In this document: positions 56,057 to 64,000 of the stretch, one piece after another
Layout: every line of letters begins with the position of its first letter
How positions within the stretch are numbered: the first letter of the stretch is position 1
Assembly: GCF_029625335.1 (NCBI RefSeq)
Contig: NZ_CP121111.1
Span: 1,922,001-1,986,000, forward strand
Length of the DNA stretch: 64,000 nt
From: Flavobacterium nitratireducens
GTDB lineage: Bacteria > Bacteroidota > Bacteroidia > Flavobacteriales > Flavobacteriaceae
Reading direction: 5' to 3'
Notes under the pieces: generated by a model
Databases searched by the model: none
Seen by the model: only the letters and a program-made list of their open reading frames with translations
Told to the model about the DNA's origin: nothing
Translations under genes and position numbers: made by a program

Positions 56057-57415
56057 TTAGTCTAAAATTTTATATAATTTATCAGATAAACGAATTCTAA
56101 AAGGAACTGCAAATGTTAGTTTGTCGCCAGCTACAGCCTGAGTTCCTTCGTATCCATTAACAAACATTTTTTCTAAAACCAATTCCTGATTTCCTGTTGT
56201 TGGACCCGAGATAAGGATTTTATCACCCAAATTCAATTCTTGGTTTTCAATCGTAAAAAGACCAATTCCCGCTTTTACATAATAATGCTCGGCTTTACCT
56301 ACTAAGGTCTTTTTTACTTTTATTTTCTGGCGAATATCATTTGTTCTTGAAGCAGTAGCTAAGGCAGCGTTTGGTAAATTTCCTGAATGTTTGAATTTCA
56401 AACTTTCTGATTTTCCTTTACGGAAAACCTTATTTCCTACTTGTTTTCCGCTTCTTAGTTTGATTTGCTCTTCGTATGGTAAATGCGTGATTTCCTGACA
56501 TTCGGTAGAACAGCAATTTTCCATAGCTGCTTTACAGTCGTCACATTGGATAAACAATAAATGGCAACCATCATTAGCGCAATTGGTATGATTATCACAT
56601 GGTTTTCCACACTGATGGCATTGTGCAATAATATCATCCGTGATTCTTTCTCCTAAACGATTATCAAAAACGAAGTTTTTACCAATGAATTTGCTTTCCA
56701 AACCTTCTTCCTGGATTTGTTTCGCATAATTGATGATTCCACCTTCCAATTGGAAAACATTTTTAAAACCTTGGTGTTTGAAATAAGCGCTGGCTTTTTC
56801 ACAACGAATACCACCGGTGCAGTACATTACCAGATTTTTGTCTTCTTTAAAGTCCTGAAGTTGTTCGTTGATAATAGGTAAACTTTCTCTAAAAGTCTCT
56901 ACATCAGGAGTGATAGCGCCTTTAAAATGACCTACTTCACTCTCGTAGTGATTTCTAAAATCTACCACAATAGTATTTGGATCTTCCAGAATTTCGTTGA
57001 ATTCTTTGGCTTTCAAGTGAACCCCTTTGTTGGTTACATCAAAAGTATCATCGTTTAGTCCGTCAGCAACAATCTTGTGACGTACTTTGATTGTTAATTT
57101 TAAAAATGCGTGATCGTCATGTTCAACAGCTACATTCAAGCGAATGCCTTTCATGAAATCATACACTTCCAGCGTTTCTCTGAAAGCTTCAAAATTTTCG
57201 GCAGGAACGTTCATCTGAGCGTTAATACCTTCATGTGCAACGTAAATACGACCTAGTGCATCGAGTGCATTCCAGGCAATAAATAAATCATCACGAAATT
57301 TTTTGGGATCTTCAATTTTGGCATACGCATAGAAAGACAACGTAAGACGTTGTTTACCTGCTTGATCAATCAATTCAGCTCTTTCTTCTGCGCTTAAGGT
57401 GTTGTACAGTTGCAT
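56057..57415 (-). CDS. trhO: tRNA uridine(34) hydroxylase TrhO with extra C-terminal domain
   Basis: Rhodanese-family O2-dependent hydroxylase of tRNA U34 (YceA/TrhO). Domains: N-terminal acylphosphatase-like part (about 1-110), rhodanese domain with active Cys in MYCTGGIRCEKASAYF (about 190-215), a Cys-rich stretch (CHQCGKPCDNHTNC ... CDDCKAAMENCC) typical of this family, and from about residue 365 a domain with GDKILISGP and VPFRIRLSDKLYKI that is paralogous to the end of the adjacent U32 protein. 452 residues, longer than E. coli TrhO (350) because of that domain. A promoter -7 box lies 35 bases upstream. Confidence 0.93.
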   Translation of the reverse strand: MQLYNTLSAEERAELIDQAGKQRLTLSFYAYAKIEDPKKFRDDLFIAWNALDALGRIYVAHEGINAQMNVPAENFEAFRETLEVYDFMKGIRLNVAVEHDDHAFLKLTIKVRHKIVADGLNDDTFDVTNKGVHLKAKEFNEILEDPNTIVVDFRNHYESEVGHFKGAITPDVETFRESLPIINEQLQDFKEDKNLVMYCTGGIRCEKASAYFKHQGFKNVFQLEGGIINYAKQIQEEGLESKFIGKNFVFDNRLGERITDDIIAQCHQCGKPCDNHTNCANDGCHLLFIQCDDCKAAMENCCSTECQEITHLPYEEQIKLRSGKQVGNKVFRKGKSESLKFKHSGNLPNAALATASRTNDIRQKIKVKKTLVGKAEHYYVKAGIGLFTIENQELNLGDKILISGPTTGNQELVLEKMFVNGYEGTQAVAGDKLTFAVPFRIRLSDKLYKILD

Positions 57416-57449
57416 GCTATAAACAGTTTAAGTTTAGAAAAATTTTTTG

Positions 57450-57457
57450 CAAAAGTA
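57450..57457 (-). promoter_or_regulatory. Candidate -7 element of the trhO operon
   Basis: Minus strand reads TACTTTTG, matching TAnnTTTG, 34 bases before the trhO ATG. Confidence 0.5.
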
Positions 57458-57604
57458 TAAAAAATTTAATTAACCACGAATTGCACGGATTTCCACAAAT
57501 CAATTAGCAGCTAAAAATTTCACAAATATTTCTGATTATAAATTCTTTAGTGAAATTTAAACTCAATGCTGTTCGAGTGAATTAGTGGAATTCGTCTACC
57601 AAAA

Positions 57605-59875
57605 CTAATTCAAACTCGCCTTGAACATTCGCAATTCTTCCCAGCTGTATTTGTCACCAAATTGTTCTTTCATTGGGGTTAACGATTCTTCTTTGTAGTA
57701 TTTGAAGGCTTCCGCCAATTCATCAATTGTATCCTGAGGCAAAATTTCGCTAATAGAAATTCTTTTGTCCTGAATTAATTTGACCAAATGTCCCTGAATG
57801 GTGTTTACCGTTAACGTTCGAATTTTGGCAATATCCTCAATCGAATGTTTGGCAATCCAAAGATCGAAAGTCTCTTCAACTGTCGATTTTTTCGGTTCCT
57901 TTTTATCTTTTTTCTTCGAAATATAACGGTCTACATCCGCATCATCTTCAATCAAATTCACATGGGTTGCTTTGAACTGATTTTGGATGGCTTCTTTTTT
58001 CCTTGAAAGATATTTTTTAATCTCGTCCGAACTGAGTTTTTCTTTAGAAATAGCCTTTCCTGCCATGACGGTTTCGATAAGTAATTTGGCTTTCATCAAT
58101 CGCAGAACTGCTTTAGATTGTAACTCTTCCAATTCGGATAATTCTTCAAAATAAGCTTTGGCTTTTTTAGCACGTTTGACTTCTTCGATTTTCCATAAAA
58201 TTTCAAAAACCAAATCATCCATTGGTTTGAAAAAATAACCAATAGCAGCCTGAATACGTTCAGAAACATGAATCAAATCGACCGTTTCATTGGCAAAAAT
58301 TTTATTCAACTGAATGATGAATTTTTTGGATGGATCCAAAACCGATTCGATAGTTGCAAGTTGTTTGGCTGCCCAAAGCGCATTTTTGGATTTTATAGAA
58401 CTTTCCGATTTATCCGAATAACTGAATTTATGATTGCGCCATTCCTGAGCCAAATCGTACCAATCGAAACAGTTAATCAAATAATTATGAATAAAATTCT
58501 TAGTTTCAAAATGTAAAGATTGCTTCAATACTTCCTCAGTGGCTTTATTTTGGGCATAATCCATCACATCCTGGTCGTTGGAAATACCATTCATTCGCAA
58601 CGGAGACAGTAAAATTAAGCCCTCTAACGAACGTAAACGCGATAAAGCCACATACGCTTGTCCCGGCATAAAAACCTGCGAAACATCAAGCGCTGCCTTG
58701 TCAAAAGTTAAACCCTGACTTTTATGGATGGTTATGGCCCAAGCCAATTTGATAGGATAATGCACAAAAGTTCCCAACACCTCCTCTTCTACTTCCTTGG
58801 TTAAGGCATTGACTTTGTATCGGATGTTTTGCCATTCGTATCTTTCTACTTCAATGGTTTTATTTTCTTCCGGAAAATGAACTAATATTTCCTGACTTGA
58901 AAGTGATTTGATAATTCCCATTTTGCCATTGAAATAGTTTTTTTCGAAAGCCAAATCGTTTTTCACAAACATGATTTGAGCTCCCACTTTCAATTGCAAA
59001 TTGTATTCAATCGGGTAAATTTTCTCTGGAAAATCGCCTGTAATTTCAGGTGTATACGTAATTAACTCCCCTTTCAAATCTTCCAAAGACTGTGCATTCA
59101 TAGCATCGGCTTTAGCATTATGAGTGGTCAAGGTAATATAACCTTTGTTAGCTTTTAAATCAAAATCGGGTTTGACATATTGGTTTAAAGTCTGAACATC
59201 TTCAGGGGTAATTTGGTTATTCCTCAAATTATTTAAAACCGAAATAAAACTAGAATCCGTCTGTCTGAAAATCTTAGACAACTCGATATACAACGGCGGA
59301 CTTTGCTGAACTACATGCGAATGAAAAAAGAATTTCCCTTTGTAATAATTACGCAGAGTACGCCATTCTTCATCCCGAATCACAGGGGGTAATTGTAATA
59401 AATCGCCAATAAACAAAACCTGAACACCACCAAAAGGAGCCGTTTTTTTGCGAACGGTTTGCATCATATAATCCATCGCGTCCAGCAAATCGGCACGAAG
59501 CATACTCACTTCGTCAATAACCAGTAATTCCATATTTCGAATCACCGATTTCTTTAAACTGTTCATTTTAAAATGCCTACGCAAACTTTCCTTAGTTTCA
59601 AATTTGACCGTTTCGGAAAATTGAGATTCGGCAGTATGCGAAGGAATAAATCCGCTAAACGGCAATTGAAACATCGAATGAATCGTAACGCCGCCGGCAT
59701 TTAGAGCGGCAATACCTGTAGGTGCCACCACCACAGTATTTTTATGCGTAGTTTCAATTATTTCCCGAAGTAAAGTAGTCTTACCCGTACCCGCTTTTCC
59801 AGTCAAAAAAACCGAACGCTGGGTTTGGTTAATGAACTGTAAAGTATATTTTGCGGCTTCTGATAAGGTTTGCAT
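57605..59875 (-). CDS. Pif1/RecD-like ATP-dependent helicase with C-terminal HTH
   Basis: 756 residues, SF1B helicase. Walker A is TGKAGTGKTTLL (about 25-35), Walker B VIDEVSMLRADLLDAM, then GDLLQLPPV, motif V/VI WAITIHKSQGLTFDKAALDV and ALSRLRSLEGLIL. After the motor (to about 440) comes a long helical region and, near 680-730, a helix-turn-helix (TFDLWIAKHSIEDIAKIRTLTVNTIQGHLVKLI) of the HTH_40 type found in RecQ/Pif1-like proteins. Role in DNA repair or replication-fork processing is inferred. Confidence 0.93.
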   Translation of the reverse strand: MQTLSEAAKYTLQFINQTQRSVFLTGKAGTGKTTLLREIIETTHKNTVVVAPTGIAALNAGGVTIHSMFQLPFSGFIPSHTAESQFSETVKFETKESLRRHFKMNSLKKSVIRNMELLVIDEVSMLRADLLDAMDYMMQTVRKKTAPFGGVQVLFIGDLLQLPPVIRDEEWRTLRNYYKGKFFFHSHVVQQSPPLYIELSKIFRQTDSSFISVLNNLRNNQITPEDVQTLNQYVKPDFDLKANKGYITLTTHNAKADAMNAQSLEDLKGELITYTPEITGDFPEKIYPIEYNLQLKVGAQIMFVKNDLAFEKNYFNGKMGIIKSLSSQEILVHFPEENKTIEVERYEWQNIRYKVNALTKEVEEEVLGTFVHYPIKLAWAITIHKSQGLTFDKAALDVSQVFMPGQAYVALSRLRSLEGLILLSPLRMNGISNDQDVMDYAQNKATEEVLKQSLHFETKNFIHNYLINCFDWYDLAQEWRNHKFSYSDKSESSIKSKNALWAAKQLATIESVLDPSKKFIIQLNKIFANETVDLIHVSERIQAAIGYFFKPMDDLVFEILWKIEEVKRAKKAKAYFEELSELEELQSKAVLRLMKAKLLIETVMAGKAISKEKLSSDEIKKYLSRKKEAIQNQFKATHVNLIEDDADVDRYISKKKDKKEPKKSTVEETFDLWIAKHSIEDIAKIRTLTVNTIQGHLVKLIQDKRISISEILPQDTIDELAEAFKYYKEESLTPMKEQFGDKYSWEELRMFKASLN

Positions 59876-59930
59876 TTATAAGTAATATAAGTATTTTCTT
59901 AAATATAATTTAAAAGCTAAAAGTAAATAA

Positions 59931-59968
59931 AAAATGCCTTCAATTCAAATTAGAAATGAAGGCATTTT
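59931..59968 (-). terminator. Intrinsic terminator of the OmpH-like gene
   Basis: AAAATGCCTTCA / TGAAGGCATTTT, 12-bp arms, loop of 14, with the T-tract on the minus strand. Confidence 0.85.
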
Positions 59969-59986
59969 AATTATTTATAGAAAGAA

Positions 59987-60553
59987 TTATTTCTTTTCTT
60001 CAGCTTTAGTTTCTGATTTAGAAGAAGCTTTGTATTTGTCATTCAAAGCTTTAATGATATCTTTAGTAATATCATATTTATCCTCTGCATATAAAATAGT
60101 CGCAGCATCACCTGTTCCGTAGATATAAGAATAACCTTTTTCTTTACCGTAATCTTTAATAAACTTTTTAACTCCTTTGATAAGCGTATCCATTTCTGCA
60201 CCACTTTCTTGTTGTAATTGTTGTGCCAAAGCTTGTTGAGCATAACCTAATTGTTGCTCTCTTTTTTGCAATTCAGCTCCTCTTTTTTGGGCCCATTCCT
60301 GACCATTAGCTTGAGCCTGAGATTGGAAATTAGCAGCATCTTGTTTAAAACGATTAATTTCAGCTTCTAATTGTCTCCCTTTTTCTTCTGATTGTGCTTT
60401 ATATTTTGCTTCAAGATCTTTTGCTTCTGTATATTCCTTCATTAATTCCGAAGTATCTACATAAGCTGTTTTCATTTCTTTAACTTCGGCAGTTTTGTCG
60501 TTACAAGCAACAACTGAAATAGAAATTGCAATAATTAATAATAATTTCTTCAT
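59987..60553 (-). CDS. OmpH/Skp-like lipoprotein chaperone
   Basis: 188 residues from this start: lipoprotein signal (LLLIIAISISVVAC), then AYVDTSELMKEYTEAKDLEAKYKAQSEEKGRQLEAEI and a long Gln/Ala/Lys-rich coiled coil (about 40-125), the tentacle arms of Skp/OmpH, ending in the small beta core part YSYIYGTGDAATILYAEDKYDIT. Skp holds unfolded outer-membrane proteins in the periplasm. The lipid anchor is unlike E. coli Skp. The ATG at 60551-60553 is chosen because the -7 box at 60587-60594 would lie inside the longer frame. Confidence 0.88.
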   Translation of the reverse strand: MKKLLLIIAISISVVACNDKTAEVKEMKTAYVDTSELMKEYTEAKDLEAKYKAQSEEKGRQLEAEINRFKQDAANFQSQAQANGQEWAQKRGAELQKREQQLGYAQQALAQQLQQESGAEMDTLIKGVKKFIKDYGKEKGYSYIYGTGDAATILYAEDKYDITKDIIKALNDKYKASSKSETKAEEKK

Positions 60554-60586
60554 TGTGATTAAATTGTGTAATTGATGTGATTGAAG

Positions 60587-60594
60587 CAAAAATA
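60587..60594 (-). promoter_or_regulatory. Candidate -7 element of the OmpH-like gene
   Basis: Minus strand reads TATTTTTG, matching TAnnTTTG; it decides against the longer start at 60589. Confidence 0.5.
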
Positions 60595-60769
60595 TAAAAA
60601 AATAGATAGTAACCTAAGAAACAACAAAAAAATGGGAAAATTTTAAACTATTAAGAATTACTATAATAAAACCAAAACCCATAATTTATTGCTATAAAAA
60701 ACGAATTAAATAAATTAAGAATAAAGATAAATCTAAAAAAAGACAGCAAATAATACTATTTAAACAAAA

Positions 60770-60789
60770 AAAGCCTCTTAAAAGGCTTT
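60770..60789 (-). terminator. Terminator at the end of the methyltransferase gene
   Basis: AAAGCCT / AGGCTTT hairpin overlapping the stop codon, with an A-run to the left (T-tract on the minus strand). Confidence 0.7.
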
Positions 60790-61648
60790 AAAATGAGTTT
60801 TGGTTGTTTTTTAGCACGTAAATTAAGGAAGAATACTCTAAATTTTGTTTTGCTTTCCAATTTGACTGCAATCCGATAAAAAATGCTTTTATAAAATTCA
60901 TTTTTCCGTTTTTGTATTTTTCAGAAAGCAAACTCACATAAAAAGAATCAAATTTCATTGGAAGCACTTTTTCTAATTTCATATTTTCTTTTGCAAAAAG
61001 CATTTGAATAGCTTTTTTGGAAAAATGCCAAAAATGAATAGGCACATCATAAGCTGCCCAAAACGAATCATAATATTTAGCATCGAAAGATTTAAAATTA
61101 GGTACTGCAACAATAAGCGTCCCATCCGGTTTTAATAAACGTTTCAGTTCTTTGATTTGAAATTCTAAATCGGGTACATGTTCTAAAACATGCCACATTG
61201 TAATCACATCAAAAGAATGATTTTCTAAAGCAGATGTATTTTCAACAAAAGAAATTCCTTTATTCTTTGCTATACCCTTCGCTCTATCGCTCGGTTCAAT
61301 TCCCACTGTTTGCCAACCGTCATTTTTAGCAACCATTAAAAAATCACCTGTCCCGGCACCAATATCTAAAATTCGGCCTTTTTGGGATTGCTGAGAATTA
61401 ATTAAATTCAATTTATTTTTTAAAGCAATTCCTTTTACAAAATGATAGGCTTTTTCAAATAAAGATCTTTTGTTATCCGTATGCGAAATATAATCTTCAC
61501 TTTCGTAATACTTCCCTAAATTTTCTAAACTAGGTTGTGGATGTGTAATCAACATATCCAAATTTTCGTCATAATATAATTCGAAGATTTCTTTTGAAAC
61601 TGAATGATCTTTTACAGTAAGAAAATGTTTTTTATTTGAAATATCCAT
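60788..61648 (-). CDS. Class I SAM-dependent methyltransferase (Methyltransf_23 type)
   Basis: 286 residues. N-terminal stretch DHSVSKEIFELYYDENLDMLITHPQPSLENLGKYYESEDYISHTDN is of the kind found in methyltransferases linked to surface glycans. SAM motif I is ILDIGAGTGDFLMVAKNDGWQTVGIEPS, followed by FDVITMWHVLEHVPDLE and LLKPDGTLIVAVPN. No biosynthetic partner genes are nearby, so the substrate is unknown. It ends in a terminator. Confidence 0.87.
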   Translation of the reverse strand: MDISNKKHFLTVKDHSVSKEIFELYYDENLDMLITHPQPSLENLGKYYESEDYISHTDNKRSLFEKAYHFVKGIALKNKLNLINSQQSQKGRILDIGAGTGDFLMVAKNDGWQTVGIEPSDRAKGIAKNKGISFVENTSALENHSFDVITMWHVLEHVPDLEFQIKELKRLLKPDGTLIVAVPNFKSFDAKYYDSFWAAYDVPIHFWHFSKKAIQMLFAKENMKLEKVLPMKFDSFYVSLLSEKYKNGKMNFIKAFFIGLQSNWKAKQNLEYSSLIYVLKNNQNSF

Positions 61649-61759
61649 TTTAGTTTTATAGTGGTCAGTGGTCCGTTTTTAGTAATCAGTTTAAAAGTTT
61701 GCTAAATTTAAAAATAAAAGAAACAGACTTTTTTTAGTATTCATAAGGGTTAACAGCGT

Positions 61760-61775
61760 AGTTTCACGTGGAACA
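61760..61775. promoter_or_regulatory. parS-like site 1
   Basis: AGTTTCACGTGGAACA, 15 of 16 positions agreeing with either half of the known parS variants (TGTTTCACGTGAAACA and TGTTCCACGTGGAACA). It lies between the methyltransferase and the 3' end of mnmG. Confidence 0.65.
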
Positions 61776-61797
61776 TGCTGATTGCAGATTATAGATT

Positions 61798-61833
61798 AAC
61801 GATTTTTGATTGCACATTAAATCAAAAATCGTT
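61798..61833 (-). terminator. Hairpin after mnmG, made of a dispersed repeat
   Basis: 14-bp arms AACGATTTTTGATT / AATCAAAAATCGTT, loop of 8. The left arm lies in an 18-mer that occurs identically at 13245-13262. It probably terminates mnmG. Confidence 0.65.
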
Positions 61834-61857
61834 AGCATTTGTTTACAATCTCAAATC

Positions 61858-63729
61858 TTATCGTCCCATATAAATTAGCAATACCGAAATATCACTTGGA
61901 GAAACTCCGCTAATTCTTGAAGCCTGAGAAATAGTTACCGGACGGATTTTATTTAATTTTTGCTTCGCCTCTATCGACATCGATTTAATTTTATTATAAT
62001 CAAAATCTTCAGGGATTTTTACATCTTCCAAACGGGACAATTTATCAGCATTATTTCTTTCCTTTTCGATATAGCCCGAATATTTTACCTGAATTTCGGC
62101 TTGTTCTAAAATTTCTTCGTCTAAATCATTTTCGGCAACGTAAGCTTGAACTTTTTCAAACTTCATCATATCTTCTAAATCAATTTGCGGACGGGAGAAA
62201 ATTTTAAACATTTTATCGCCTTGCGAAATTGGTGCCGATTCTTTTGCTTCTAAAATTGGATTGGTCTCTCCTATCGTAATACTAGTTTCTCTAAAAAACG
62301 AAACCATTTTTTCAGATTCGTTTAATTTACGTTCCATTCTGCGTAAACGAGCTTCAGAAGCTAATCCTATTTCATAAGACATTGGAGTTAATCTAAAATC
62401 GGCATTATCCTGACGCAATAAAGTTCTATACTCAGCACGTGATGTAAACATACGATAAGGTTCTTCTGTACCTTTCGTAATTAAGTCGTCAATTAAAACC
62501 CCAATATAAGCTTCGTCCCTTTTTAAAATTAAAGGTGCTTTTTCATGAACTTTTAAATGCGCGTTAATACCAGCCATCAATCCTTGCGAAGCAGCTTCTT
62601 CATAACCAGTTGTTCCATTAATCTGTCCAGCAAAATACAAACCTTCAACTAACTTTGTTTCTAAAGTATGTTTTAATTGTGTCGGTGGAAAATAATCATA
62701 TTCGATAGCATAACCTGGTCTAAAGAATTTTACATTCTCAAAACCTGCTACTGTACGTAAAGCTTTAAATTGAATATCCTCTGGAAGCGAAGTTGAAAAA
62801 CCATTTACATAAACTTCACAAGTATTCCAACCTTCTGGTTCCACAAAAAGTTGGTGACGTTCTTTATCAGCAAAACGATTAATTTTATCTTCGATAGAAG
62901 GACAATATCTTGGACCTATACTTTTAATTCTACCATTGAACATTGGAGAACGATCAAAACCTTCTCTTAAAATATTGTGCACCTCATTAGAAGTGTACGT
63001 CATATAACAAGAACGTTGATGCGTTAATGGAGAAGTCAAATCCGAATAAGAAAACTTAGAAGGTTTTGCATCTCCTTTTTCTTCGTTCATTTTAGAATAA
63101 TCCAAAGAACGACCATCCACACGTGGAGGCGTTCCTGTTTTCATTCTTCCAGCTTCAAAACCAGCTTCGATTAAATCTTCGGTAATTCCGTGAGCAGCAC
63201 TTTCTCCTGCTCTACCTCCACCAAATTGTTTTTCTCCAATATGAATCAATCCATTCAAAAAAGTTCCATTGGTTAACACAACCGATTTAGAACGGATCTC
63301 GACTCCAAGCGAAGTTTTAATTCCTTTTACTTTTCCGTTTTCAATAATCAAACCTTTAACCATTTCCTGATAGAAATCTAGATTTGGTGTTCCTTCTAAC
63401 ATCATTCTCCATTCTTCGGCAAAACGCATACGGTCACTTTGAACTCGCGGAGACCACATGGCAGGTCCTTTTGATTTGTTCAACATTTTAAATTGAATTG
63501 CCGTTCTATCAGAAACAATTCCTGAATAACCACCAAGCGCATCAATCTCACGAACAATTTGACCTTTTGCAATTCCACCCATTGCAGGATTACAAGACAT
63601 CTGGGCAATGTTTTGCAAACTCATTGTAACCAATAAAGTTTTTGAACCCAAATTTGCGGCAGCGGCAGCAGCTTCAGAACCTGCGTGACCAGCACCAACA
63701 ACAATTACATCATACTCTTCTAGAAACAT
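61858..63729 (-). CDS. mnmG: tRNA uridine-5-carboxymethylaminomethyl(34) synthesis enzyme MnmG
   Basis: FAD-dependent subunit of the MnmE-MnmG complex that makes the cmnm5 modification on U34 of certain tRNAs. N-terminal FAD-binding motif VVGAGHAGSEAAAAAANLG, QMSCNPAMGGIAKGQIVREIDALGG, the GTFLNGLIHIG segment, RMKTGTPPRVDGR, and the C-terminal helical domain for tRNA/MnmE (ISQASRISGVSPSDISVLLIYMGR). 623 residues, full length. parS-like palindromes lie on both sides. Confidence 0.98.
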   Translation of the reverse strand: MFLEEYDVIVVGAGHAGSEAAAAAANLGSKTLLVTMSLQNIAQMSCNPAMGGIAKGQIVREIDALGGYSGIVSDRTAIQFKMLNKSKGPAMWSPRVQSDRMRFAEEWRMMLEGTPNLDFYQEMVKGLIIENGKVKGIKTSLGVEIRSKSVVLTNGTFLNGLIHIGEKQFGGGRAGESAAHGITEDLIEAGFEAGRMKTGTPPRVDGRSLDYSKMNEEKGDAKPSKFSYSDLTSPLTHQRSCYMTYTSNEVHNILREGFDRSPMFNGRIKSIGPRYCPSIEDKINRFADKERHQLFVEPEGWNTCEVYVNGFSTSLPEDIQFKALRTVAGFENVKFFRPGYAIEYDYFPPTQLKHTLETKLVEGLYFAGQINGTTGYEEAASQGLMAGINAHLKVHEKAPLILKRDEAYIGVLIDDLITKGTEEPYRMFTSRAEYRTLLRQDNADFRLTPMSYEIGLASEARLRRMERKLNESEKMVSFFRETSITIGETNPILEAKESAPISQGDKMFKIFSRPQIDLEDMMKFEKVQAYVAENDLDEEILEQAEIQVKYSGYIEKERNNADKLSRLEDVKIPEDFDYNKIKSMSIEAKQKLNKIRPVTISQASRISGVSPSDISVLLIYMGR

Positions 63730-63814
63730 TCTTTTTATTATTTACCCTCTTTTCAGGGAAGCCATTTTGAAAACAATTACAAAAAATGAATTCAAAAAAA
63801 CCAGTTTAAATTTC

Positions 63815-63829
63815 GCTTCCTACGGAAGC
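63815..63829. repeat. Solitary REP-like hairpin upstream of mnmG
   Basis: GCTTCC-TAC-GGAAGC (6-3-6). On the minus strand it reads GCTTCC-GTA-GGAAGC followed by GAAATTTAAAC, the same layout as the REP units at 32.3-33.0 kb. Confidence 0.65.
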
Positions 63830-63851
63830 ATATTTTTATTATTTTTTCAAA

Positions 63852-63867
63852 CGTTCCACGTGGAACA
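63852..63867. promoter_or_regulatory. parS-like site 2
   Basis: CGTTCCACGTGGAACA: the central 14 bases GTTCCACGTGGAAC are a perfect palindrome; only the first base departs from the 16-mer TGTTCCACGTGGAACA. Confidence 0.75.
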
Positions 63868-63893
63868 TATTATTCAAAAGTAGAATTTTAAGA

Positions 63894-64000
63894 TTACTGT
63901 TCCACGTGGAACATAGCAATTTTTTCATCTTCTTTTGCGCGCATTAATTGTTCGCTTTCTTCATCCTTGTCTTTATAACCACAATAATGAAGAACACCAT
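63894..64000 (-). CDS. ybeY: Endoribonuclease YbeY, C-terminal end (gene continues beyond the right edge)
   Basis: The last 35 codons are visible: GVLHYCGYKDKDEESEQLMRAKEDEKIAMFHVEQ, then TAA. The HGVLHxxGYDH-type motif (here the first part GVLHYCGYKDKDE) is the zinc-binding end of YbeY, an rRNA-maturation RNase. The terminal MFHVEQ is encoded by the parS-like palindrome at 63898-63913, so a chromosome-segregation site and a protein end share the same bases. Confidence 0.88.
   Translation of the reverse strand, partial: GVLHYCGYKDKDEESEQLMRAKEDEKIAMFHVEQ
63898..63913. promoter_or_regulatory. parS-like site 3, inside the end of ybeY
   Basis: TGTTCCACGTGGAACA, a perfect 16-bp palindrome that matches a known parS variant exactly. 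It covers the codons for FHVEQ of YbeY up to just before the stop codon. Confidence 0.8.

Noticed and set aside
57416..57604. tRNA or small RNA gene in the trhO-helicase gap
   Set aside because: No cloverleaf or stable stem was found; the gap holds a -7 box and a diverged CCACGAATT-type spacer.

Overview
The window looks like a chromosomal segment of a Flavobacterium-type member of the Bacteroidota. It is AT-rich and encodes the gliding lipoprotein GldH. Several genes carry the Bacteroidota promoter -7 motif TAnnTTTG. Most genes are housekeeping genes.

Layout. Positions 1-3.6 kb (mostly minus): recA (cut by the left edge), an acyl-CoA thioesterase, a DoxX-like membrane protein, holB, then remnants of an IS200-type transposase and of an AraC regulator. 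4-11.4 kb: pgk, a LysM lytic transglycosylase, a DUF4837-type lipoprotein, an OmpA-like protein, an S41 protease and rnpA. 11.5-14 kb: a PlsC-type acyltransferase, an acyl-ACP desaturase and an HD hydrolase. 14.2-20.6 kb: a tripartite RND efflux operon. 20.7-26.1 kb (minus): a small unknown protein, an enoyl-CoA hydratase, a histidine kinase, hemJ, hemH and an AraC regulator. 26.6-34 kb (plus): hemA, hemC, hemD, hemE, hemF and hemB, with an RAYT/REP locus inserted between hemF and hemB. With hemH and hemJ this makes eight haem enzymes in about 10.5 kb. 34-46 kb: cytochrome c lipoprotein, Lrp plus alanine dehydrogenase, methyltransferase, LysR, ogt, a serine hydrolase, an exonuclease, a HEAT-repeat protein, a nucleoside-recognition membrane protein, a second RAYT/REP locus, a 23-residue membrane micropeptide and class I fumarase. 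46-64 kb (minus): esterase, scoB/scoA, the ricT-gldH-PBP1A operon, a tRNA U34 hydroxylation cluster (trhO, a trhP-like U32 protein, a ferredoxin), a Pif1-like helicase, an OmpH/Skp-like lipoprotein, a methyltransferase, mnmG and the end of ybeY.

Main points. (1) Two Y1 transposase (RAYT-like) genes sit inside arrays of small hairpins. The 26-nt units of the first array keep their stems by compensating changes, and one supplies the stop codon of hemF. The second locus carries a composite three-hairpin unit in inverted copies on both sides of the transposase. (2) trhO and the trhP-like gene, which belong to two alternative routes to 5-hydroxyuridine-34, are neighbours and share a paralogous C-terminal domain; a ferredoxin gene completes the cluster. 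(3) Three parS-like palindromes flank mnmG, and one is embedded in the last codons of ybeY. (4) Seven otherwise intact genes carry nine single-base frameshifts, six of them under-called homopolymers. Restoring the frame gives family-typical lengths each time, which points to sequence error more than to gene decay.
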